Shown here one piece after another: positions 56,764-64,000 of a stretch of DNA of 64,000 nucleotides (the first letter of the stretch is position 1; each line of letters begins with the position of its first letter). A program made the position numbers and the translations under genes. The stretch is from Holophagales bacterium (GTDB lineage: Bacteria; Acidobacteriota; Thermoanaerobaculia; Multivoradales; Multivoraceae). The stretch covers positions 1 through 64,000 of the forward strand of contig VXSP01000034.1 in the NCBI GenBank assembly GCA_009837885.1, written 5' to 3'. Below the pieces are notes generated by a model. The model had not been told where the DNA came from, did no database searches, and was given only the letters and a program-made list of their open reading frames with translations.

Positions 56764-56848
56764 CGATGATCTCCGGAGACTGCCGATGCGGCGAGCACAA
56801 TCTGGGCTTCGCGATCGGGCGGCGTGGCGTAGGTCAGGTCGCGCGAGG

Positions 56849-58363
56849 TTATCGCCTGAGCAGGGAGACCGCAGCAATCATCCCGGGCAGGCCGGTGAGA
56901 CCGCCGCCGGGATGGCAACCGGCGCCGCCCAGCCACAGGCCAGAGGCGGGCAGCGGCTCGCCCGCCCAGGCCGACGCCGTCGGTCGAAGCCACAAGCTCT
57001 GGGATGGGTTCATCTCGCCGTGATGGAGCCCGCCGGCCGTAGCGCCGTAGTCCGCCTCGAAGTCCGTGGGCAGCAGCAGCGCGTGCTCCCGGACCAGGCC
57101 GCCGATGCCTGGCGCCCACCGCTCGAGTTCGTCCGCCATCCGGGCCAACAGCTCCGGACGGCCTGCCTCCCAGCCGCCCTCGAGGTCGAACGGCAGATGG
57201 TGGACCGTCGCCAGCAACAGGTGCCGTCCCGAGGGGGCCAGCGACGGATCGAGAGCCGTCGGCAGCGCCGCCTCGATCCACGGGCGGTCCGGCAGCCGGC
57301 GGTACTTCGCGGCATCGGCCGCCCGCTCGATGTCGTCCGGTTGCTCCGCGAGCACGATCCGGCCGGTCAGCGCCGGCCGCTCGAGCCCGCGGAACGCCGG
57401 CAGCCCGTCGAGCGACAGGGCAAGTCTCGCCGCGGCGCCGCGGTACTTGACGTTGAGCAGCCGCCGCACGAAGCCAGGTTCGAGGAGCGGCGCGCCGATC
57501 AGATCGAGGAAGGTGACGGACGGCGTCGCGGTCGAGATGACGGCCCCCGCTTCGATCCGTTCGCCGTCCGTCAACCGCACGCCGGCGACGCGGCCTGAAT
57601 CGACAAGGATCCGGGAGACGGAAGCGCCGGTCCGGATCTCCGCACCCGACGCGGCCGCCGAAGCGGCCAGGGCGGAGGCCAGAGCCCCGGCGCCGCCCTG
57701 AGCGCGCACTACCGGCGCCAGTCGGTCGGAACCCCCCAGGGCGCAGTGGAAGAGCAACGGCCAGCCAGTCCCGTTGGCGCGGGGCCCCAGGCCGGTCGCG
57801 GGGAGCGCCACTCCGCAGAGCCCGGCCAGCAGCGACGGGGTCTCGAACCGCTCGCGCAGCGACTCGTCGAGCGGCGAGGACAGCGCCCGCATCAGCTCCG
57901 GCGCGATGAGGAGGCGTCCCATGTCGCCGAGTTCCAACGGCCTGGAGAGGAGTGGCTCAAGCACCGCCGCGCGCTCGGCCAACTCGAACACGAAGCCGGG
58001 CCAGGCAGCCGCGTCGCGACGGCTGACCCCGCCCAGCCCCTCCACGGTGCGCCCGACTTCGGGCCAGAGCACGACGGCGCTCGAACCGGCGGTCGCCGGA
58101 ACGGCGGCTACCGCCGGAGCTTCGATCAACTCCAACCCGTGCCCGGCAAGCTCCAACTCCTCCATCACGGAACGTCGGAACATCCCCAGGTCGTGGCTGC
58201 CCGCATCGACCCGGTGGCCGGGGATGAGCTCCCGCGTCGACGCCAGCCCGCCGAGTTCCGGGCGCGCCTCGAGCAGAACGACCTCCCGCCCGGATCGCGC
58301 CAGGAGCGCCGCGGCGACCAGTCCGTTGTGGCCGCCGCCGACGATGGCTACACGGCCGTTCAA
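56849..58363 (-). CDS. Phytoene desaturase-like FAD-dependent oxidoreductase, second copy
   Basis: 504 residues from TTG 58363, which overlaps the stop of the previous gene; the long open frame further upstream is antisense or out-of-family. FAD motif GGGHNGLVAAALLARSG at the N-terminus and the C-terminal flavin-binding segment WLGGAGCHPGGGLTGLPG fit the CrtI/PYROXD2-like group. Such enzymes desaturate carotenoids or oxidise amines and other small molecules; with no other crt gene nearby the substrate is open. Related to, but clearly diverged from, the preceding gene. Confidence 0.85.
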   Translation of the reverse strand: MNGRVAIVGGGHNGLVAAALLARSGREVVLLEARPELGGLASTRELIPGHRVDAGSHDLGMFRRSVMEELELAGHGLELIEAPAVAAVPATAGSSAVVLWPEVGRTVEGLGGVSRRDAAAWPGFVFELAERAAVLEPLLSRPLELGDMGRLLIAPELMRALSSPLDESLRERFETPSLLAGLCGVALPATGLGPRANGTGWPLLFHCALGGSDRLAPVVRAQGGAGALASALAASAAASGAEIRTGASVSRILVDSGRVAGVRLTDGERIEAGAVISTATPSVTFLDLIGAPLLEPGFVRRLLNVKYRGAAARLALSLDGLPAFRGLERPALTGRIVLAEQPDDIERAADAAKYRRLPDRPWIEAALPTALDPSLAPSGRHLLLATVHHLPFDLEGGWEAGRPELLARMADELERWAPGIGGLVREHALLLPTDFEADYGATAGGLHHGEMNPSQSLWLRPTASAWAGEPLPASGLWLGGAGCHPGGGLTGLPGMIAAVSLLRR

Positions 58364-60021
58364 GGCGTCTCCGCAGCCCCACCGGCGGCTGTTTCGGCCG
58401 TCCGCAGATCGTCCAGCGCCCGGAGCGCGGCCAGACGGGCGGGACCGCCGGAGATGCCGCCGCCAAACTGCGTCGACGAGCCGCAGAGGTAGTAGCCGGG
58501 CAAGGGCGTCCGGAAGGCCGCGGCAGCCGGGTCGGGGCGCAACAGGAACAACTGCGACAGCCGCAGCTCGCCGTGGAAGATGTTGCCCCCGGGGATGCCG
58601 GCGATCGCCTCGATGTCCGGCGGCACGAGCACCTGCCGGTGCAGGATCTTGTCCTCGATACCGGGCGCGTACTCGGCGAGAACGCGGACCACGGCATCGC
58701 CGAAGGCTTCGCGCCGGCCGTCGTCCCAGGGGCCGGCCGCCAGTTCGTACGGCGCGTACTGCACGAAGCAGGACAGGACGTGCTTGCCCGGCGGCGCCAT
58801 GTCCGGATCGAGGACGGACGGGATGATCATGTCGATGAACGGTCGCTCCGAGAAGCCGCCGTACTTCGCGTCGTCGTAGGCGCGGTCGACGTAGTCGAGA
58901 CCAGGGGCGATCGTGATCCCGCCCGAGAGGTGGGGGCCGGGCTCCGGCATGCACTCGAACCGTGGCAAGCCGGAGATGGCGAGGTTCACCTTGCCGGCGC
59001 AACCGCCGCTCTGCCACCGCGCGGCCCGTTCCACGAGTCCGGCGCCGGCGCCGCCCGGGACGTCTTCCGGGTCGAGCAGACGGCCGAGGCTGATCTGCGG
59101 CGCCGCCGACGACATGACGACACCTGCACGGACCTCGTCGCCGTTCGCCAGCACGACGCCGGCAGCCCGGCCGTCACGAGCCAGCACTCGCGCCACGGGG
59201 CTTTGCGTCCGGATCTCGGCGCCGTGGCTTTGCGCCGCCCTGGCGATCGTCGCCGCCACTGCCCCGGTGCCGCCCTTCTGGAAGCCCCACTCCCGGTAGA
59301 TCCCGTCGATCTCGCCCATGTAGTGGTGCAGCAGCACGTAGGCCGAGCCCGGCGTGCGCGGAGACAGCATGGAACCGATGATGCTGGAACTCGAGAGTGC
59401 GGCCTTCAGCACGTCGGACCCGAACCACTGGCCCAGGAAGTCGGCGGAACTCATCGTCAGCATCTGCACGAAGGAGCGCAACCGGGCCGCGGGCAGGTCG
59501 AGGAAGTAACGGGCGATGTCGGCGACCTCCGCCGACACCTCGACGTCCAGGTGCTCCGCACTCTCGGCGACCCGGTCACCTATCGCCGCGGCCAGTTCGT
59601 CGGGCGCCGCCCGCTGAAGCCGGTACATCAGGTGGCCCATGCGGCGCATCTCGAGCTTGTACTCGAACAGCGCCTCGGCATCGCGCCGGGAGTGGCGGGC
59701 GATGTGGCGATAGGTCCGCTGCGGATCCGCCTCGCGAAACAGGCAGTCGCCCCCCGGCAAGGGGTTCAGGGTGCTCGCGGTAGGAACGAGGAACAGGCCG
59801 TGGCGCACCAGGTCGAGTTCGTGGATGACCTCCGGCCGCAGCAGCGACACCAGGTAGGAGAACACGCTGAACCGGAAGCCCGGGAAGGCCTCCTCGCTGC
59901 GGGTGGCGCCGCCGATCTCGGGAGAGGATTCCAGTACCACGACGTCAAGGCCGGCTCGGGCGAGGTAGGCCGCGGCCACCAGGCCGTTGTGGCCGGCGCC
60001 GACAACGATCGCATCGGTCAC
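58360..60021 (-). CDS. Phytoene desaturase-like FAD-dependent oxidoreductase, first copy
   Basis: 553 residues from ATG 60021. FAD motif VVGAGHNGLVAAAYLARAG, a GGATRSEEAFPG follow-up, and the C-terminal GYYLCGSSTQFGGGISGGP place it in the same CrtI/PYROXD2-like family as the next gene. The protein lacks a signal peptide. Its start overlaps the stop of the IclR-GcvT fusion by 4 bases, and its stop overlaps the next gene's TTG, so all three should be translated together. Confidence 0.87.
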   Translation of the reverse strand: MTDAIVVGAGHNGLVAAAYLARAGLDVVVLESSPEIGGATRSEEAFPGFRFSVFSYLVSLLRPEVIHELDLVRHGLFLVPTASTLNPLPGGDCLFREADPQRTYRHIARHSRRDAEALFEYKLEMRRMGHLMYRLQRAAPDELAAAIGDRVAESAEHLDVEVSAEVADIARYFLDLPAARLRSFVQMLTMSSADFLGQWFGSDVLKAALSSSSIIGSMLSPRTPGSAYVLLHHYMGEIDGIYREWGFQKGGTGAVAATIARAAQSHGAEIRTQSPVARVLARDGRAAGVVLANGDEVRAGVVMSSAAPQISLGRLLDPEDVPGGAGAGLVERAARWQSGGCAGKVNLAISGLPRFECMPEPGPHLSGGITIAPGLDYVDRAYDDAKYGGFSERPFIDMIIPSVLDPDMAPPGKHVLSCFVQYAPYELAAGPWDDGRREAFGDAVVRVLAEYAPGIEDKILHRQVLVPPDIEAIAGIPGGNIFHGELRLSQLFLLRPDPAAAAFRTPLPGYYLCGSSTQFGGGISGGPARLAALRALDDLRTAETAAGGAAETP

Positions 60022-61529
60022 TCGTCAACCCCGGGCATCGGATCGACCGCCGTCTTGCGCGCCGGATTGAAGAACGGCCGACGGACGACTCGCGCCCGTG
60101 CCCGGCGCCGGCCGTAGCCGACGGCGACCTCGACGTCGAGCTCCGTCCCCAGGGCGGCCGCGTCGGCGTGCACCGTGGCGAGGCCGATGTACTTCTTGAG
60201 CAGTGGCGAGAAGAACCGGCTCGTGCATTGGCCGACCTGCCACCCTCCGGGCGCGAACACCGGCGTCGGCTCCCTGGACGCCGGCTGGCCCACGACCTGC
60301 GGGCGGAGGTCGATCTCGGACCACAGCCGCTCCAGCTCGAACCAGTCGACCTCGAGGCCGACCATGGCCCAGGCGGGTCCGCGGTCGCGTTCCAGTTCGA
60401 GCGCGCGACGGCCCACGAAGTCGACCTCCTTGTCGAGCTTGACGGTGAACCCGAGTCCCGCCTCTGCCGGCGTGACCTTCAGCACCTCGATCTCGGCGTG
60501 GGACGCGGACACGTAGTCCACATCGATCAGCACCAGTCCGGCTTCGACCCGCACCATGTCGAGCGCCAGGAGCCCCGCGGGCAGCAGCCCGTGGTCCTGG
60601 CCCGCCTCGACGAGAGCGTCCCACAGCCCTTCCGCGTGCTCGGCGGCCACCCAGAACTCGTAGCCGAGATCGCCCGTGTAGCCGGTGCGGGTCACGATAA
60701 CCGGGGCGCCTCCGGCGCCCGGGCCGACCTCGCCGGTCGTGAGGTCGAAGTAGCGCATCGCGCCGAAGTCGACTCCCGTCGTGGCCGCCTCGGCTACCGC
60801 CCGCGCCCGCGGCCCCTGGAGCGCCAGCACGCCGATCTCTTCCGAGACGTCCCGCACCTCGACGTTCATGCCCCAGCCGCAGTCCTCGAACCAGCGCAGG
60901 CAGGGCTCCGCCGCGCTGACCAGGAAGCGCTCCGGCGCAAGGCGCTGCACGTTGCCGTCCTGCAACAGGTGTCCGTCCTCGTTGCACCAGGAGGAATACA
61001 TCACCCGGCCCGTGCGGCACTTCGTGAAGTCGCGCGTCATGACCCGGTCCAGCAGCCGTTCCGCGTCAGGGCCCGCGATCTCGTACTTGAACAGCGGCGA
61101 GACGTCGATCAGGCCGGCCGCGTTACGGACCGCCCAGTACTCGCGTTCAGGCGTCGGCTCGTAGGTTTCGACGCACGTGTAGCCCGACCAGTCGCGCCAG
61201 GCGTCGCTCTCGCACTGTGCCTCCGTGCGGCGATGGAACGGCGTCCGCAACGGTTCGAGCGGCCGCAGGCCGTTGTGTGGCGGTGACGGCCGGGCATCTC
61301 CGGCGCCGGGGGCGCCCGGCAGCCACCGGTAGGCCTGGCTGTCCGGACTGCGTCCGATCAGACCCTCCGCCTCCAGCACGCCGAGCAACCGATGCGTCGT
61401 CGACGGATGAAGCCCGTGCGCCGCCGCCAGTTCCGACAGGCGGTGCTCCGGCGCCTCGGGTGTGAACGAGCGGAGCAGGGCCAGCGCCCGCTGGACGGCC
61501 TGCGTTCCCTGCGGAGCCCGGCGCGGCAT
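60018..61529 (-). CDS. IclR helix-turn-helix fused to GcvT-like aminomethyl/demethylase domain
   Basis: 503 residues. Residues 1-70 are an IclR-type winged helix (LSELAAAHGLHPSTTHRLLGVLEAEGLI); the IclR effector-binding domain is missing. After a Pro/Gly linker (about 72-100) a folate-dependent GcvT-family domain runs to the end: LIDVSPLFKYEIAGPDAERL, WCNEDGHLLQDGN, ALQGPRA, and TRTGYTGDLGYEFW. The SPLFKY variant resembles THF-dependent O-demethylases (LigM-like) as well as aminomethyltransferases. A regulator domain fused to a catalytic one suggests a DNA-bound enzyme or a fused product of two ancestral genes. Confidence 0.83.
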   Translation of the reverse strand: MPRRAPQGTQAVQRALALLRSFTPEAPEHRLSELAAAHGLHPSTTHRLLGVLEAEGLIGRSPDSQAYRWLPGAPGAGDARPSPPHNGLRPLEPLRTPFHRRTEAQCESDAWRDWSGYTCVETYEPTPEREYWAVRNAAGLIDVSPLFKYEIAGPDAERLLDRVMTRDFTKCRTGRVMYSSWCNEDGHLLQDGNVQRLAPERFLVSAAEPCLRWFEDCGWGMNVEVRDVSEEIGVLALQGPRARAVAEAATTGVDFGAMRYFDLTTGEVGPGAGGAPVIVTRTGYTGDLGYEFWVAAEHAEGLWDALVEAGQDHGLLPAGLLALDMVRVEAGLVLIDVDYVSASHAEIEVLKVTPAEAGLGFTVKLDKEVDFVGRRALELERDRGPAWAMVGLEVDWFELERLWSEIDLRPQVVGQPASREPTPVFAPGGWQVGQCTSRFFSPLLKKYIGLATVHADAAALGTELDVEVAVGYGRRRARARVVRRPFFNPARKTAVDPMPGVDE

Positions 61530-61541
61530 GGACCGCCGCTC

Positions 61542-64000
61542 CTATCTGCCCCAGCGGTAGTTGAGGCGAGCGTAGTAGTAGCCGCCGCCCAGGCCCCAGG
61601 GTGTGAACTGACTGTAAGGCAGGCCGAACTGCGCGGCGAACAGGTCCATGCGATCCGAAAACGTGTCGAAGACGTTCTGGCCGCCGATCGAAAGCGTGGT
61701 GTCGGGCACCAGGGGGACGCTGACCTCCAGGTCGAGGATGTACCGGCCGCCCAGGACCGGCGCATCGGCCCGGCGCACGGAGCGGGCGTCGATGTGGTCC
61801 ACCCAGGATCCGAAGTAGTGGAGGCGTCCGAGCAGGCCGACCCGCCCTATGCCATGGCTAACGGCCAGGTTCCACCGTGTCTCCGGCACGCCCCGTTCCA
61901 GGGCGAGCACGTCGCCGGGACCAAGCAGTTCGGAGTCCTTCGTGATCTCCGTCTCCGTGTGGTTCAGCGCCAGGCTGAACACCGTGTTGCCGCCCAGGGC
62001 CAGCGGCGTCCAGGTCGAAACGATGTCGATCCCCCGGGTCCGCGACGAGAAGTCGTTGATGAAGAACCGGAACGAAGACAGCGTCCGCGCCGAGGTGATG
62101 CCTTCCGAGAGGAGCAGGGCGCGCTCTTCCTCGGCCAGTGTGAAGAACTGCGACAGGGCGAGCCGCCGGTCGACGTCGATGTGGTAGGTGTCCGCCGTCA
62201 ACGTGAACGGCCCGGTGTCGACCACCAGCCCGGCCGTCACGTTGGTCGAGGTCTCGGGCTCCAGGGGCTGGCCGCCCCGGAACTGGGCGGCGCGGAAGGT
62301 CGACGGCACCGTGGCGCTGTCGACCAGATCGAGCGTCTCCGGGTTGATCGTCGACTGCACGTTGAACACGTTCTGCTGACCCGGCGTCGGCGCCCGGAAG
62401 CCGGTGCTGACGCCGCCGCGCACGGAAACCGTGTCCGTCAGCGCGTAGCGGGCCGAGAGCTTTCCGTTCGTCGTGTCACCGAAGACGTCGAAGTGCTCAA
62501 ATCGCAGCGCGCCGCCGAGCGTCCACCGGCCGTCCGGATCCCGCAGCTCCAGGTCGCCGTACACCGCGGTGTTGGCGCGGCTCCAGGTCCCGGCCGTGTA
62601 GTCGGGGAACCCCGGGAAACCGTTGGAGCCGGAAACGAAGCCCTGGGCCGCGTACGGTCCGACCTGCCACGACGGCAGCTCCCCGGAGCGGATGGTGAAG
62701 CGCTCGTCGCGCCACTCGGCGCCCCCGGCCAGATGAACGAGCTCGGAGACCGCGTAGGAGACGTCGAAGTTCAGGTTGAGTTCGGCCTGCCGGTAGACGC
62801 CCGGATCGAAGTCGCGCGGACTGTGCGGCCCCAGCGAGGCGTTGACCGTGTTGAACAGGAAGAAGTCCGCTTCGTGAGAGCCGTAGCTGGCACTGGCGTC
62901 CCAGGTGAAACCGCTCTTCGTGCTCCGGCGCACCCCGGCCACGGCCGACATGTCGGTCATCACGCCGCTGAAGTACGGCGTGAAGCCGCCCGGGGCGATC
63001 TCCTGGAAGGAGAAGCAGTTCGGATCGGCGAAGACCTGCGCCAGCGCGTCCGGGTCCGGCCGGTCGTCGGTGATCGTCACCGTAGGACAGCCTGCCGATC
63101 CGTCCCGCACGCCGTCCTGCGCGTCGAGGACGTCGCCGATGAGCAGCGTGCGGCCGCCGTCCAGGCTGAAGATGTTGGCGCGCGTGTTGGGATTGCGGTA
63201 GTAGAAGCCCTGCGTTGCCGTCTTGTCGGCGTAGTTGGCGTGCCCGTAGACCTGCGCGCCGTTCCCGAGCAACTTGCCGAAGTTGGCGAACAGCTTCAGG
63301 TCGTCCTCATACTCCGAGTCGCCCCAGATCTGAGCCGGGTCGCGGACGTGCGTGTTGCCGGCGGCGATCAGCGCCGCCGCGTCGGCGCGCTGCACGCTGC
63401 GGCTGGTCGGGTCGGCGTTGCCGTACTCCATGCTCAGATGGGCGAAGCCGTTCTCCCCCAGCGGCAGTCCCACGTCGCCGGCGATCGCGTACGCCTGGCC
63501 GTCGCCCGCGCCGTAGACGCCGCTCTTGACCTCCAGGCTGCCGCCCGACGGAGCGTCCTTGAGCAGGAAGTTCATCACGCCGGCAATCGCGTCGGAGCCG
63601 TACTGAGCCGAGGCGCCGTCGCGCAGCACCTCGACCTGGCGCAGCGCGGTCGCCGGGATGGTCGAGATGTCCGGCCCCTGGGTGCCGTCGGTCACGCCCC
63701 CGAACCAGACCAGGATCGCCGAGCGGTGCCGGCGCTTGCCGTTCACGAGCACGAGCGTGTGGTCGTGCGCCAGGTTGCGCAGGCTCGCCGGCCGCACCAG
63801 CGACGCGGCGCCGCTGATCGGATGCGTCGCGACGTTGAACGAGGGCACCAGGTTCCGCAACTGGTAGTCCAGCGTGCTGGCGCCCTGGCTGACGACATCC
63901 TCGACCGGAATGGCGTCGATCGGGACGGACGACTCGGTCACCGACCGCGGCCGTGCCCGGCTGCCGACCACCACCAGCTCTTCGTCGAATTCCGCGGCCG
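61542..64000 (-). CDS. TonB-dependent receptor (5' end outside window)
   Basis: The frame is open to the window edge, so the start lies outside; about 819 codons are visible. The visible N-terminus EFDEELVVVGSRARPRSVTES is a TonB-box and plug start, followed by the plug motif VLRDGASAQYGSDAIAGVMN and a beta-barrel that ends in the aromatic residues GGYYYARLNYRWGR. The plug type is common in receptors for organic substrates rather than siderophores. It leads a minus-strand unit with the IclR-GcvT fusion, which begins 12 bases after its stop, so it may import the substrate of the downstream enzymes. Confidence 0.92.
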   Translation of the reverse strand, partial: AAEFDEELVVVGSRARPRSVTESSVPIDAIPVEDVVSQGASTLDYQLRNLVPSFNVATHPISGAASLVRPASLRNLAHDHTLVLVNGKRRHRSAILVWFGGVTDGTQGPDISTIPATALRQVEVLRDGASAQYGSDAIAGVMNFLLKDAPSGGSLEVKSGVYGAGDGQAYAIAGDVGLPLGENGFAHLSMEYGNADPTSRSVQRADAAALIAAGNTHVRDPAQIWGDSEYEDDLKLFANFGKLLGNGAQVYGHANYADKTATQGFYYRNPNTRANIFSLDGGRTLLIGDVLDAQDGVRDGSAGCPTVTITDDRPDPDALAQVFADPNCFSFQEIAPGGFTPYFSGVMTDMSAVAGVRRSTKSGFTWDASASYGSHEADFFLFNTVNASLGPHSPRDFDPGVYRQAELNLNFDVSYAVSELVHLAGGAEWRDERFTIRSGELPSWQVGPYAAQGFVSGSNGFPGFPDYTAGTWSRANTAVYGDLELRDPDGRWTLGGALRFEHFDVFGDTTNGKLSARYALTDTVSVRGGVSTGFRAPTPGQQNVFNVQSTINPETLDLVDSATVPSTFRAAQFRGGQPLEPETSTNVTAGLVVDTGPFTLTADTYHIDVDRRLALSQFFTLAEEERALLLSEGITSARTLSSFRFFINDFSSRTRGIDIVSTWTPLALGGNTVFSLALNHTETEITKDSELLGPGDVLALERGVPETRWNLAVSHGIGRVGLLGRLHYFGSWVDHIDARSVRRADAPVLGGRYILDLEVSVPLVPDTTLSIGGQNVFDTFSDRMDLFAAQFGLPYSQFTPWGLGGGYYYARLNYRWGR

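Noticed and set aside
58364..59017. N-terminal extension of the second FAD oxidase
   Set aside because: It is opposite in frame to the first FAD oxidase and Arg-rich; the FAD motif begins immediately after TTG 58363.

Overview
This is a GC-rich (roughly two-thirds G+C by eye), gene-dense bacterial window with about 50 protein genes, many start/stop overlaps and no gap above about 250 bases. Outer-membrane TonB receptors, lipoproteins, Tat substrates and a VWFA-related protein of the TIGR03436 type point to a Gram-negative, and the last protein, a family expanded in Acidobacteriota, together with the sulfatases and tricorn-type protease, suggests an uncultured, perhaps marine or host-associated, acidobacterium. 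That placement is inference; no rRNA or tRNA gene is visible.

Layout. 1-12 kb: a copper theme. There are two paralogous copper type II monooxygenase-like proteins (one cut by the window start), CopC/CopD, a lipoprotein rhodanese, a TonB receptor, two tandem Nramp-like transporters and a beta-propeller lipoprotein. 12-24 kb: secreted and metabolic genes (DUF2911 protein, Tat-exported TIM barrel, tricorn protease, methyltransferase, DoxX, SDR, VWFA protein, Baeyer-Villiger-type monooxygenase, class III CoA-transferase). 24-36.5 kb: a conflict/defence-like island of visibly lower G+C in parts. It holds an AlbA_2/TPR protein, a FabH-like enzyme, an orphan HigA-type antitoxin, a DUF4209 protein with an HEPN-like motif, a type ISP-like restriction-modification enzyme, an ASCH protein overlapping a GNAT-PIN-GNAT-PUA-like fusion, an orphan Phd-type antitoxin and a small membrane protein. 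36.5-46 kb: a third Nramp-like transporter, a serine hydrolase, a quinone-oxidoreductase-type enzyme, an RHH-nucleotidyltransferase fusion with an HEPN partner, a phosphotransferase, an FMN-dependent hydroxyacid oxidase, a zincin, a DUF1295 reductase and a PlsC-like acyltransferase. 46-53.5 kb: Lon, a selenocysteine-containing ArsC-like protein, two sulfatases, a PPK2 kinase and a small lipoprotein. 53.7-56.8 kb: a porin-like protein, an FMN-binding lipoprotein-like/exported protein and a small His-rich membrane protein that look like an electron-transfer module. 56.8-64 kb: a minus-strand operon of a TonB receptor, an IclR-HTH/GcvT fusion, two phytoene-desaturase-like FAD enzymes and possibly a membrane protein.

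The two most notable observations are (i) a gene at 48665-48994 whose reading frame runs through a UGA in a Gly-Sec-Thr-Ser-Cys context, followed by a perfect 7-bp hairpin that fits a bacterial SECIS element, and (ii) the GNAT-PIN-GNAT-PUA-like fusion translationally coupled to an ASCH-domain protein (32978-35619), which does not match any defence or RNA-repair system I know. All functional statements rest on reading the translated sequence; no database search was run.
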